A stretch of 64,000 nucleotides of DNA from Archangium violaceum (GTDB taxonomy: Bacteria; Myxococcota; Myxococcia; Myxococcales; Myxococcaceae). Where the stretch lies: assembly GCF_016859125.1 (NCBI RefSeq), contig NZ_CP069338.1, positions 806,001-870,000 of the forward strand, read 5' to 3'. Shown here piece after piece: positions 1 to 10,183 of the stretch (position 1 is the first letter of the stretch; every line of letters starts with the position of its first letter). The notes below the pieces were generated by a model, which had not been told where the DNA came from, made no database searches, and saw only the letters and a program-made list of their open reading frames with translations. The position numbers were made by a program, and so were the translations under genes.

Positions 1-350
1 TCCGCACGCTGCTGAAGATCTACCTGATGGCGCGCTCCTTCGAGTACATCGAGGCGGAGTCGGCGGAAGCGGCGCTGAAGGTGCTGGAATCGCAGCAGGT
101 GGACCTCATCCTCACCGACTTCCACATGGACGGGATGAACGGCGCGGACTTCGCGGCGACGGTGCGTGCGCACGGCGACACGCAAATCTCCAAGATTCCC
201 ATCCTGATGATGACGGGCGACGCGAACGCGGCCGAGGTGCGCAACAAGGGCCAGAAGGCGGGCATCAACGCCTTCGTGCGCAAACCGGTGAGCTGTGCCC
301 AGCTGATGACGCTGGTGGACACCATCCTCCCGCCCGTGAAGACGGGCTGA
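1..350 (+). CDS. CheY-like response regulator receiver domain (5' end outside window)
   Basis: The reading frame is open from the first bases (codons start at position 3), so the gene begins outside the window and the ATG at 27 is probably internal. The visible part covers most of a receiver domain. The phospho-acceptor Asp lies in LILTDFHMDGMNG, the conserved Thr in ILMMTGD and the conserved Lys in AFVRKPVS. The protein stops right after the last helix, so no output domain follows. It is either a single-domain CheY-like protein or the C-terminal receiver of a larger protein. The partner kinase is not visible. Confidence 0.85.
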   Translation, partial: RTLLKIYLMARSFEYIEAESAEAALKVLESQQVDLILTDFHMDGMNGADFAATVRAHGDTQISKIPILMMTGDANAAEVRNKGQKAGINAFVRKPVSCAQLMTLVDTILPPVKTG

Positions 351-363
351 GACGGACCCGACC

Positions 364-993
364 TTACGCGGAGGGCGTCGAGACCGCGGTCTCCGCCCGG
401 GCCCGCCGCTTGCGCAACGCCTCGGCCACGCGGATGACGAAGAGCAGCGCCAGCACGCCGCCGTACACGAGCGGCTCGGTGAGATCCTTCTTCACGCGCC
501 AGACGAAGTGCACCACCCCCAGCGACGCCGACACGTAGGCCAGCCGGTGCAATCGCCGCCATGCGGGGAAGCCCATACGCCGCACCATGCGATTCGTGCT
601 GGTGACGGCCAGCGGCACCAGCAACACCAGCGCGAGGAAGCCCACGGTGATGAAGGGCCGCCTGGTGATGTCCTCGAGGATGGCGTCGAGCGCCAGCCCC
701 TGGTCCAGCACGGCGTACGTGAGGAAGTGCAGCGAGGCATGGGCGAAGCCCAGCAGGCCCAGCAACTTGCGCAGGCGCATGGGCCACGTCCACCCGAACA
801 CCCCCTTCAGCGGCGTGCACGCGAGCGAGGCCACCAGGAAGATGAGGGCGAGCATCCCCGTCTGGTTGAGCGTGCGCTCGATGGGATTGGCGCCGAGCGT
901 CCCTTGCGCGAACTGGAGCGCCAGGAGGGCCAACGGAGAGAGGCCACCCACGAGGACGGCCGGCTTGAGCCAGGGGTACGGAGGAGCGGCCAT
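364..993 (-). CDS. msrQ: MsrQ-like heme b membrane subunit of protein-methionine sulfoxide reductase
   Basis: A 209-residue integral membrane protein of the YedZ/MsrQ ferric reductase-like family. In this family MsrQ passes electrons from the quinone pool or flavin to periplasmic MsrP, which repairs oxidised methionines in envelope proteins. Hydrophobic helices recur through the protein, with His residues in them such as GFAHASLHFLTY and RRLHRLAYVSASLGVVHF that match the expected heme ligands. It sits 5 bp downstream of msrP on the same strand, so the two are surely one operon. The Arg/Ala-rich C-terminus shows no extra domain. Confidence 0.9.
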   Translation of the reverse strand: MAAPPYPWLKPAVLVGGLSPLALLALQFAQGTLGANPIERTLNQTGMLALIFLVASLACTPLKGVFGWTWPMRLRKLLGLLGFAHASLHFLTYAVLDQGLALDAILEDITRRPFITVGFLALVLLVPLAVTSTNRMVRRMGFPAWRRLHRLAYVSASLGVVHFVWRVKKDLTEPLVYGGVLALLFVIRVAEALRKRRARAETAVSTPSA

Positions 994-998
994 GGGCG

Positions 999-1985
<987 letters not shown>

Positions 1986-2018
1986 GATTCCCTTCCGTAC
2001 GCCCGAGCCGGAATCCGG

Positions 2019-2774
2019 TTACATCCGCCGGAGGCTCAGGGCAGGGCCGGCTTCGCGGGCGCGAGCATCCCGCATCTTCCACAGGCGCCACCAGGGTGTA
2101 GAGGGGGATTGGTGGTGCTCCCAGTGGTAGCCGAAGAAGTAGCAGGAGAGCATGGCCCACAGGTGGTTGCGCGGCAGGGAGCGCGCGTGGTGGGGCGCCA
2201 TGTCGGGGGTGTCCGGCCGACGGTGGGGCAGGTAGGTGCCGAAGTAGAAGAGCTGCACCGTGCCGAGCACCGCGGGCACCACCCAGAAGGCGACGATGCG
2301 CCACTGGGCCACGCCGAGCAGCATCAACAGGTTGAACTTGGCCGCCATGACGAGGAACTGGGGCCAGGTCATGTAGCGCACCATGAAGGTGGCGAACCAC
2401 GGCCAGAAGGCCTGGGTGCGGGTGGAGAAGTCCGGGTCGTCCGGGCCGGTGGGATCGGCGTGGTGGGCGCGGTGGTTGACCACCAGACGCCGGTAGGAGA
2501 GCCCGGCGAAGAGGAAGCAGGCGAGCGTGCCCACGCCCTGATTCACCCACCGGTGGCGGCTCACCGTGCCATGCATGGCGTCATGGCCGGTGATGAACAG
2601 CCCGGTGCACAGGTACGCCTGCAGGGCGATGTGCAGGTACGTGAGCGGCGAGGCGAGGGACAGGTCGGCCGCCACCAGCAGCCAGACGAGATGACCCATC
2701 CACGCGCCGAGCACGCTCAGCGCGATGAGGACACCCCAGGGACCTCGAGGAACGTGGCTGCGCATCCGCCTCAT
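2019..2774 (-). CDS. crtW: CrtW-type beta-carotene ketolase (fatty acid desaturase superfamily)
   Basis: A 251-residue membrane di-iron enzyme. The three histidine boxes are HDAMHG, NHRAHH and YHWEHH. The surrounding residues match the CrtW carotenoid 4-ketolase subgroup better than acyl desaturases: FITGHDAMHGTVS, AGLSYRRLVVNHRAHH, DPDF, QLFYFGTYLPHR and the closing PWWRLWKM. CrtW adds a 4-keto group to beta-ionone rings. Keto-carotenoids are known from some myxobacteria, so the role is plausible, but no other carotenoid gene adjoins it. It precedes msrPQ by 33 bp on the same strand. The neighbouring ATG at 2765 is an alternative start. Confidence 0.8.
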   Translation of the reverse strand: MRRMRSHVPRGPWGVLIALSVLGAWMGHLVWLLVAADLSLASPLTYLHIALQAYLCTGLFITGHDAMHGTVSRHRWVNQGVGTLACFLFAGLSYRRLVVNHRAHHADPTGPDDPDFSTRTQAFWPWFATFMVRYMTWPQFLVMAAKFNLLMLLGVAQWRIVAFWVVPAVLGTVQLFYFGTYLPHRRPDTPDMAPHHARSLPRNHLWAMLSCYFFGYHWEHHQSPSTPWWRLWKMRDARAREAGPALSLRRM

Positions 2775-2838
2775 CTCTCATCATGTACCGCCCGCCGCGC
2801 ACGGGAAAAAGCACGCGGCGGGCGAGCGGACGACAGTG

Positions 2839-4563
2839 TTACTTCGCGGCCGGGGAAGAGAAGCCCCCGAGCTCGGCGGTGAGCTTCTCGGCGGTGACGT
2901 AGCGCGGCTCGATGTCCACCGGGACATTGTTCAGCTTGTCCAGGACGCGCTTCACCTCGGGGCGCACCACGCCCATCTTCTCGAGCAGCGACTCGGCGTT
3001 GGCGCGGTTGCCGCTGGCCTGCAGCTCCATGAGCTGCTTCGTCAGCGCGGTGACGGACTCCTTGATCTTCCCCGGCACCACCGAGAAGGTCCCGTCCTTG
3101 TTCACCACCACGGCGCCAGCATCCAGGAAGTAATTGAGCTGCAGGGCGATGCCCTTGCCGTGTGCCTCGTTGATGCCGAAGCGGATGGAGCGGAACGCGG
3201 ACGCCAGGAACGTGGTGTACATGGTGCGCTCCAGCTCCTTGCCGATGACGCCCTTGTCCACCAGCTGCTGCAGGGCCCACAGGCCGGAGACGTCCGCCTT
3301 GGCCTCCTCGATGGCGCTGGAGGACGCCTGGAGCGCCTGGCGCACCGTGGTCTGCTTGCCCTCCACGGTGATGTTGTGGGGCCCCAGGCCGTGCATCAGC
3401 TCGTGCATGAGGATGTGGGTGAAGAAGGCGTCGAAGGAGATGTCCTTGCGCTCCTTCGCGGGCAGCGCCACCCGGGAGATGGGCACCAGCACGCGCTGGA
3501 ACTTGGCCTCCTGGATGTTCTTGAGCATCACGCGCTTGGTGCCCTTCTCGGCCGCCACGCGCTCGTCATTGGGCAGGTTGTAGGCCGCGGTCTGCACGCC
3601 CCGGTTGCCGTCACCCGAGGAGAAGAGGCTGTTGACCACGCGGATGGGCGCGAGCGCTCCCAGCCTGGGATTGCGCAACTTCGGATCGATGGGGAGGTTG
3701 TTCTCCAGCCCCTGCAGCTCGCCGCTGAACTTCGCGAGCTTCTGCGTCTCGGCGTCGTCACGCAGGCCGATGAAGGCCTCGAAGGCGGCCTTGTAGTTGA
3801 ACCACTCGTCCTCGTAGACCTCGTAGGGCCCCACGGTGGGCTCGATGCTGGCGTCGAGCTCCATCCAGGCGACCTCGCTCGGGTAGTAGTCGTTGCTGAG
3901 GAAGGCGTCGGCGCGCTTCGTGAGGAAGGCCTTCAGCGTGGGCTGGGTGGTGAGCCCGGCGGCCTCGCGCAGCAGCCGCGCGGCCAGGGCGAGCTCGCCC
4001 TGGTACTCGACGCTGTAGGGGACGGAGACGAACCTTCCGTTCGTGTCCCGGCGAATGGTCGTGAAGAAGCCGGTGGCCTCGCGCTGCTGCGCCTCGGGGA
4101 GGGACTTCACCCAGGCCTCGATGTCGGCCTTGGAGGCGCCGGCCGGGTAGAAGTTGCCCTCGGGGGGCTTGGCGGGGACGCCGGGAACGAAGGGCGCGTT
4201 GTGGTCGAGCCGGGACCAGGGCCCCTTGTTGAGGAGGAAGGCGTGCAGCCGCTCACGGCCGAGTGGGGAACCATCCTGGAGGAGCTCGAGCAGGAGCGTC
4301 TCGTTGCCCGCCCAGACCTGACGCAGGAAGAGCGGGTCCATGACCTGGGCGGCCTGGAGGATCTTCGCCAGGGCGCGCCGCTCGTTCTCGGGGAGCTTCG
4401 AGACATCGGCCTGGATGTCGACGGGGGCGAAGCGGGCCGTCATGCGCTTGAGCTCGGTGGCATTGGGCATACGGGAGGGCACGGGCTGTGCCTCGGCGGC
4501 ACGGGCCGAGCCCGGCAGGAGCAACGCGGCGGAGGCGACGAAGGAGAGGAGTTTGCGTTTCAT
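2839..4563 (-). CDS. Dipeptidyl-peptidase III-like (M49) zinc metallopeptidase, exported
   Basis: A 574-residue protein starting at ATG 4563, with signal peptide MKRKLLSFVASAALLLPGSA and a likely cut after ARA. An upstream in-frame start is less likely because it would bury the signal. The zinc motif is HELMHGLGPH (HExxH, about residues 384-388), followed about 35 residues later by SSAIEEAKADVSG, whose Glu would be the third ligand. This arrangement is typical of bacterial DPP III-family proteins and differs from the HEXXGH of classical DPP III. It probably trims peptides in the periplasm. It is divergent from the kinase gene at 4779, across 215 bp of likely shared promoter DNA. Confidence 0.75.
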   Translation of the reverse strand: MKRKLLSFVASAALLLPGSARAAEAQPVPSRMPNATELKRMTARFAPVDIQADVSKLPENERRALAKILQAAQVMDPLFLRQVWAGNETLLLELLQDGSPLGRERLHAFLLNKGPWSRLDHNAPFVPGVPAKPPEGNFYPAGASKADIEAWVKSLPEAQQREATGFFTTIRRDTNGRFVSVPYSVEYQGELALAARLLREAAGLTTQPTLKAFLTKRADAFLSNDYYPSEVAWMELDASIEPTVGPYEVYEDEWFNYKAAFEAFIGLRDDAETQKLAKFSGELQGLENNLPIDPKLRNPRLGALAPIRVVNSLFSSGDGNRGVQTAAYNLPNDERVAAEKGTKRVMLKNIQEAKFQRVLVPISRVALPAKERKDISFDAFFTHILMHELMHGLGPHNITVEGKQTTVRQALQASSSAIEEAKADVSGLWALQQLVDKGVIGKELERTMYTTFLASAFRSIRFGINEAHGKGIALQLNYFLDAGAVVVNKDGTFSVVPGKIKESVTALTKQLMELQASGNRANAESLLEKMGVVRPEVKRVLDKLNNVPVDIEPRYVTAEKLTAELGGFSSPAAK

Positions 4564-4778
4564 GGCGGCCCTTTTACCCGCTGTGAATCGCTCAGCACAG
4601 CGTGCACCAAGGGAGCCCCGACGGTACTTCGGTGATATGTTTCCTGGGTCGCTTCGGGAGCACGTCACGGGCGCCTTTTCCTGCTCGACTCCCCCTGCCC
4701 ACACCCGAACGCGTACGAACTGGCGAGCAGGCGCGACGCGTCTCGAGGTCCGGCGCTCGCCGACAAGGACACTCCTCC

Positions 4779-7700
4779 ATGTTGGACATCCCGGGTTACA
4801 GGGTTCTTGGCACCATTCGAGCGACGGGCTCGAACGTTCTGTTCCAGGCCGTGCGCGAGGCCGATGACCTCCCCATCATCCTCAAGACGCCCATGGCTCC
4901 CTTGCCCGGCCCTGGCGAGCACGAGCGGTACCGGCGGGAGTTCGCCATCCTGCAGCGGCTGCGGGACGTGCGTGGAGTCGCCTCGCCCTACGCCTGTGAG
5001 CGCATCCACAACCGGCCCGTGCTGCTGCTGGAGCAGGTGCGAGGCGACGCCTTGTCCGAGCTCACGGGCCAGCCGATGGAGGTCTCCCGGTTCCTGAGCC
5101 TGGCCCTCTCCCTTGCTTCCACCCTGGGCGAGGTCCACTGCCGCAACGTCATCCACAAGGACATCAAGCCCTCCAACATCATCGTGGAGCCCTCGGGTGC
5201 GGCACGTCTCATCGACTTCGGCGTGGCCACGTTGCAGCAGGTGGAGCACCTGGACGCGGCGCCGACACACCTGATCGAGGGGACGCTGGCCTACATGTCC
5301 CCGGAGCAGACGGGGCGCATGAACCGCGCGGTGGACTACCGCACGGACTTCTACTCGTTGGGCGTGACGTTCTACGAGCTGTTGACCGGGCAGCGCCCCT
5401 TCCAGGCGCGCGATGCCCTCGAGTGGTTCCACGCGCACATGGCGCGGACGCCGCCGCCACCGCACGAGCTGAACCCCCAGGTGCCGCCGGCCTTGTCCGC
5501 CATCGTCCTCAAGCTGATGGCGAAGGTGGCAGAGGAGCGCTACCAGAGCGCCGAGGGACTCCAGGCGGACCTGGAGCGCTGCCGCGAGACGCTGAGCCAG
5601 AGCGAGCAAGAGGTGTTCGCGCTGGGCACCCGGGACACGCCCAACCGCTTCCAACTGCCGCAACGGCTCTACGGGCGCGAGGCACAGGTGTCCGCCCTGC
5701 TCGAGGGCTTCGAGCGCGTGGCGCGCACGGGCAGGCCGGAGCTGTTCCTGGTCAGCGGTTACTCGGGCATCGGCAAGTCCTCGGTGGTGCACGAGCTGCT
5801 CAAGCCGGTGGTGCAACGGCGCGGCTTCTTCCTGAGCGGCAAGTTCGATCAGTTCCAGCGCGACATTCCGTACGCGACGCTGGCGCAGACCCTCCGCGGG
5901 CTGCTGCAACAACTGCTCGCGGAGAGTGACGAGGAGATCGCGAAGTGGCGGGAGCGGGTGAACCAGGCGTGGGAGGGTCAGGGCCAGCTGCTCGTGGACC
6001 TGATGCCCCAGCTGGAAGTGCTGGTGGGCCCGCAGCCCGCGCTCCAGGAGGTCCCTCCCAGCGAGGCCCAGCACCGTTTCTACCGGGTGGTCCGCCAGTT
6101 CGTGTCGGTGTTCGCCACGACGGAGCGCCCGCTGGTGGTGTTCCTGGATGACCTGCAGTGGGCGGACCTGGCCAGCCTGCGATTGCTCGGGCAGATGATG
6201 TCACAACCGGCCCCCCCACCCGTGCTGTGGATTGGCGCCTACCGGGACAACGAGGTGAGTCCCTCGCACCCGCTGATGCAGATGTTGGAGGAGGTGCGCA
6301 AGGAAGGGACTCGGACGGTGGACCTCCGCCTGGAACCGCTGAGCGTGGAGCAGGTGGAGCGCCTGGTCGGCGACACCCTGCCGGGCGCGAACAGGGAGAT
6401 GGTCGCTCCCCTCGCGGCATTGGTGCACGAGAAGACGGGAGGCAACCCCTTCTTCCTGCTGCGGCTGCTGGTGACACTCCACCAGGATGGCCTGCTGGTG
6501 CGCGTGCCCGGCGGCTGGCGGTGGGATGCCGAGGGCGTGCGGGCCCGGGGGTACTCGGAGAACATCGTCGAGTTCATGGTGGGCAGGCTGCGCCAGCTTC
6601 CCCCCGCCACACAGCGCCAACTGTGGCTGGCGGCGTGCGCGGGCAATGTCTTCTCCCTCCAGCTGCTGGGGACCCTCTCCGGCCTGGCCGAGGTGGGGGA
6701 CGTGGAGCAGCAGCTCGAGCCCGCGCTCCAGGAAGGCATGCTGGTGCGCGCCGGTCCGGAGCAATACCGCTTCCTTCACGACCGCATCCAACAGGCGGCC
6801 CATTCCCTCGCCTCCGAGGCCGAGCGCAAGGCCATCCACCTGCGCATCGGCCGGTTGATGCTCGAGCGCCTGTCGCAGGAGGAGGTGCGCGAGTCGCTCT
6901 TCGACGTGGTGAGCCAGCTCAACTCGGGAGCGGAGCTGATCGAGGACCCCTCGGAGCGCCACCACCTCGCGCGCTTGAACGCCGAAGCGGGTGGGAGGGC
7001 CAAGGCCTCGATGGCGCTCGGCCCCGCCAGCACCTACTTCACGGCGGCCTTCGCGCTCATTCCAGGGGACCCCTGGGAGACGGACTACGAGCTGGCCTTC
7101 AAGCTGCGCCTCACCCTGGCGCGCTGCGAGCTCATGAGCGGCAACGTCGCCGAGGCGCGCCGCCTGATCGAGGAGTTCCGCTCCCGGGCGCGCACCCGCT
7201 CGGACACCGCGGCCGTCTACATGCTGAGGCAGGACATCCACTTCGCCATGGATGAATACCCGGAAGGCATGGCCTGCATCATGGAATGCCTGACGTTGCT
7301 GGGCATGCCGCTCCCGCCGCGCCCCACCCGGGAGGAGGCGGTGGCCGCTCATGAGGAGGTGTGGGCCGCGTTGGGGGAGCGCTCCATCGAGAGCCTGGTC
7401 GAGCTGCCGCTCATGACCGACCCGGACATGAGGCTGGCCGTCAGCGCCATGTACAAGCTCTTCGGCCCCGCGTACTCCTCCAGCCACGACCTGCTCATCA
7501 TCCTGCTGAGCCGGATTGTCTCCCTCACTCTCCGTCACGGCTTCTTGGATGCCGTCGTGAGCGGATATTGCTGGTTTGGAGCCATCACCGGCGCGTACTT
7601 CAAGCGGTACCAGGAGGGTCATGCCTTCGCGAGGCTCGCCCTCGCGCTCGTCGAGCGGCACAACCTGTCCACCTACCGGGGGGATGTCCTCCTCAGCACG

Positions 7701-10040
7701 CAGTTCAGCAGCTACTGGACCCAGCCCCTGCCCAAGGCGCAGGAGCTCGTCCAGGGAGGCATCCACCACGCGATTCAAGTGGGTGACATCCCGGCCGCCG
7801 CCTACGCCAGCCTCTATTCCGTCATCAACCGCCTCGTCATGGGGCACAACCTGGAGGACGTCTACCAGGAGTCGCTCGTACGCGCCGAGTTCCTGAGCAG
7901 GACGGGATTCCTGGAGCCCCAGTACTCGCTGCTCACGGCCCAGCGCTACGTGCAGCAGATGCGCGGGCAGCCCCTCCCGTTCGACCCCCGGACCGGGGAC
8001 GGCTTCGATGAACGGGATTTCAAGACCCGGATGACGTCGCCTCAGCGCAGCTCCGGCATGCGGTGCGGCTACCAGGTCTTCGAACTCCAGTCGTCCTTCA
8101 TGTTCGGCGCCTACGGGGCGGCCCTCGAAGCAGCGGACAAGGCGGCCGAGCTCCAGTGGAGCATCCAGGGCAACATCCAGAACCGCGATTACGAGCTCTA
8201 CCGCGCCCTGGCCCTGGCCGCGTGCTTCGAGAGCGCGACGCCGGAGGAGCAGCGGCGCTACCTCGAGGACATCCAGCACCATCAACAACAGCTCGCGGAG
8301 TGGGCCCAGAACTGTCCCGAGAACTTCCGCGCGCACGAGCAACTGGTCTCCGCGGAGCTGGCCCGCCTCCAGGGGCGGCCGGATGCGGCGACACGCGCCT
8401 ACGAGGAGGCCATCCGCTCGGCCCGCGAGAATGGTGCCACCCAGTACATGGGACTGGCCTGCGAGCTCGCGGCCAACTTCTGGCGCACGCGGCAGGCGCC
8501 CATCGTCGCCCATGCCTTCGCGCGTGAGGCCCTCGCGGCCTACAAACAGTGGGGCGCCCTGGGCAAGGTCCAGCACCTGGAGTCCCTGTGGCCACACCTC
8601 GCCTCCTCGGGGGCCTCCGAGGACACGCCCACCACCACCAGCACGGACTCGACCCGGATCGACGCGCTCACCATCGTCAAGACCCAGCAGGCCATCTCCG
8701 GCGAAATCGTGCTGGAGCGGCTGGTGACGACGCTGCTGCGCGCGGCCATCGAGAACGCGGGGGCTCAGCGCGGCGCCCTGCTGCTGCCCAACGGGAACAC
8801 GCTCTCGGTGGCGGCCACCTCCGACTCCTCGCCGGACACCGAGCTGCCGTGGACGCTCCTCTCCTATGTCCGGCGCACACGGGAGCACGTGCTCATTGGC
8901 GATGCCTCCAAGCCCCACCCCTTCTCGTCAGACCCCTACCTGGTGCGCGGTGGAGCGCGCTCGGTGTTGTGCCTGCCACTGCTGAGACAGGAGCAGTTCT
9001 CCGGAGCGCTCTACCTGGAGAACAACCTGGCCACCAACGCCTTCAGCCCCGCGCGCCTGGCGCTCCTGGGACACATCGCCTCGCAGGCCGCCATCTCCAT
9101 CGAGAACGCTCGGCTCTATGCCGACGTGCAGCGCGCCAGGATGGAGCTGCGTCAGGCCAACGACGCGTTGGAGCAGCGGGTGGAGGAGCGCACGCGCGAG
9201 CTCAAGCAGGCCCAGGCCCGCCTCGTGGACACCGCGCGAGAGGTGGGCATGGCGGAGATCGCCACCAACGTGCTGCACAACGTGGGCAATGTGCTCACCA
9301 GTGCCGTCGTCAACCTGGAGATGATGCGCAAGGCGGTGGGCGCCTCGCGCGTGGGCCGGTTGAAGCAGGCCTCGGCCCTGGTGCAGGAGAACCGGGAGTC
9401 ACTGGCTGACTTCCTGACCAGGGACACGCGTGGCGTCCGTCTGCCGGACTACCTGTCGGCACTGGCCGACGAGATGATGCGCGAGCAGATGACCCTCATG
9501 GAGGACATGGATGCGATGGGCCGGCACATCGAGCACATCCGCGCCATCGTCCAGGTGCAGCAGACATACGCCCGGACCTCGCTGATGACGGAGGAGTGCG
9601 ACCTGGCCCGCCTCATCGACGACGCGCTGCGCATCCAGATGGCGGCGCTGCAGCGCCACGGCGTCACCGTCCATCGCGAACTGGCGGCGGTGCCCAGGGT
9701 GCATGTGGACAAGCACAAGGTGCTGCAAATCCTCATCAACCTCATCAGCAACGCCAAGTACGCGCTGGACGAAGTCCCCGAGGGCCAGCGCAACATGTGG
9801 GTGAGGCTGGTGGCTGAGGGGAACGAGGCGCGCATCCAGGTGGTGGATGATGGGGTGGGCATCGCGCCGGGGATGAAGGACAAGCTGTTCGCGCACGGCT
9901 TCACCACGCGCAAGGACGGCCACGGCTTCGGGCTGCACTCGAGCGCGCTCGCGGCGCAGCTCTTGAAGGGAAGCCTCACATTGGAGAGCGAGGGTCCCGG
10001 CAAGGGAGCCGTGGCCACGCTCGCACTTCCGCTCGCATGA
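4779..10040 (+). CDS. Trifunctional Ser/Thr kinase / AAA ATPase / GAF-histidine kinase signalling protein
   Basis: A 1,753-residue cytosolic sensor. Residues 1 to about 265 are a protein kinase with catalytic loop VIHKDIKPSN (HKD instead of HRD) and DFG near residue 146. An AAA_16-type ATPase follows, with Walker A GYSGIGKSS near 327 and Walker B VVFLDDLQWAD near 451. A long helical, TPR-like region comes next, then a GAF domain (about 1310-1450), a coiled coil, an atypical His box (NVLHNVGNVLTS, about 1496) and an HATPase_c domain with NLISNAKYAL, DDGVGIAPG and GHGFGLH. This domain order is a known family, common in myxobacteria and cyanobacteria. I saw no membrane segment. Start ATG 4779 fits the beginning of the kinase fold (LDIPGYRVLGTI). 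No response regulator adjoins it. Confidence 0.93.
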   Translation: MLDIPGYRVLGTIRATGSNVLFQAVREADDLPIILKTPMAPLPGPGEHERYRREFAILQRLRDVRGVASPYACERIHNRPVLLLEQVRGDALSELTGQPMEVSRFLSLALSLASTLGEVHCRNVIHKDIKPSNIIVEPSGAARLIDFGVATLQQVEHLDAAPTHLIEGTLAYMSPEQTGRMNRAVDYRTDFYSLGVTFYELLTGQRPFQARDALEWFHAHMARTPPPPHELNPQVPPALSAIVLKLMAKVAEERYQSAEGLQADLERCRETLSQSEQEVFALGTRDTPNRFQLPQRLYGREAQVSALLEGFERVARTGRPELFLVSGYSGIGKSSVVHELLKPVVQRRGFFLSGKFDQFQRDIPYATLAQTLRGLLQQLLAESDEEIAKWRERVNQAWEGQGQLLVDLMPQLEVLVGPQPALQEVPPSEAQHRFYRVVRQFVSVFATTERPLVVFLDDLQWADLASLRLLGQMMSQPAPPPVLWIGAYRDNEVSPSHPLMQMLEEVRKEGTRTVDLRLEPLSVEQVERLVGDTLPGANREMVAPLAALVHEKTGGNPFFLLRLLVTLHQDGLLVRVPGGWRWDAEGVRARGYSENIVEFMVGRLRQLPPATQRQLWLAACAGNVFSLQLLGTLSGLAEVGDVEQQLEPALQEGMLVRAGPEQYRFLHDRIQQAAHSLASEAERKAIHLRIGRLMLERLSQEEVRESLFDVVSQLNSGAELIEDPSERHHLARLNAEAGGRAKASMALGPASTYFTAAFALIPGDPWETDYELAFKLRLTLARCELMSGNVAEARRLIEEFRSRARTRSDTAAVYMLRQDIHFAMDEYPEGMACIMECLTLLGMPLPPRPTREEAVAAHEEVWAALGERSIESLVELPLMTDPDMRLAVSAMYKLFGPAYSSSHDLLIILLSRIVSLTLRHGFLDAVVSGYCWFGAITGAYFKRYQEGHAFARLALALVERHNLSTYRGDVLLSTQFSSYWTQPLPKAQELVQGGIHHAIQVGDIPAAAYASLYSVINRLVMGHNLEDVYQESLVRAEFLSRTGFLEPQYSLLTAQRYVQQMRGQPLPFDPRTGDGFDERDFKTRMTSPQRSSGMRCGYQVFELQSSFMFGAYGAALEAADKAAELQWSIQGNIQNRDYELYRALALAACFESATPEEQRRYLEDIQHHQQQLAEWAQNCPENFRAHEQLVSAELARLQGRPDAATRAYEEAIRSARENGATQYMGLACELAANFWRTRQAPIVAHAFAREALAAYKQWGALGKVQHLESLWPHLASSGASEDTPTTTSTDSTRIDALTIVKTQQAISGEIVLERLVTTLLRAAIENAGAQRGALLLPNGNTLSVAATSDSSPDTELPWTLLSYVRRTREHVLIGDASKPHPFSSDPYLVRGGARSVLCLPLLRQEQFSGALYLENNLATNAFSPARLALLGHIASQAAISIENARLYADVQRARMELRQANDALEQRVEERTRELKQAQARLVDTAREVGMAEIATNVLHNVGNVLTSAVVNLEMMRKAVGASRVGRLKQASALVQENRESLADFLTRDTRGVRLPDYLSALADEMMREQMTLMEDMDAMGRHIEHIRAIVQVQQTYARTSLMTEECDLARLIDDALRIQMAALQRHGVTVHRELAAVPRVHVDKHKVLQILINLISNAKYALDEVPEGQRNMWVRLVAEGNEARIQVVDDGVGIAPGMKDKLFAHGFTTRKDGHGFGLHSSALAAQLLKGSLTLESEGPGKGAVATLALPLA

Positions 10041-10108
10041 TCCCCATCAAGCAAGCCCGCGAAGGAGTGCCCCAGGGACCATGCGCTGACAACATCCCGC
10101 GGCCATTC

Positions 10109-10129
10109 CCCTCTCCCCTCGGGAGAGGG
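10109..10129. terminator. Palindrome between convergent genes, probable bidirectional terminator
   Basis: CCCTCTCCC (10109-10117) and GGGAGAGGG (10121-10129) form a perfect 9-bp stem with a 3-base loop. It lies between the kinase gene and the convergent CPBP gene. No clear T-run follows. The sequence belongs to a family seen again near 16879, 21683 and 32775. Confidence 0.55.
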
Positions 10130-10183
10130 AGCATTCTTCCCTGAACAAAAATCAGAGAGATCGTGTACGGAGGGGGCCGCCCC

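Noticed and set aside
2725-4635. 636-codon plus-strand frame
   Set aside because: Antisense of the M49 peptidase gene, which has a signal peptide and zinc motif.
6201-8918. 905-codon minus-strand frame
   Set aside because: Antisense of the kinase fusion gene. High GC removes stop codons in this frame. No motif or ribosome site.
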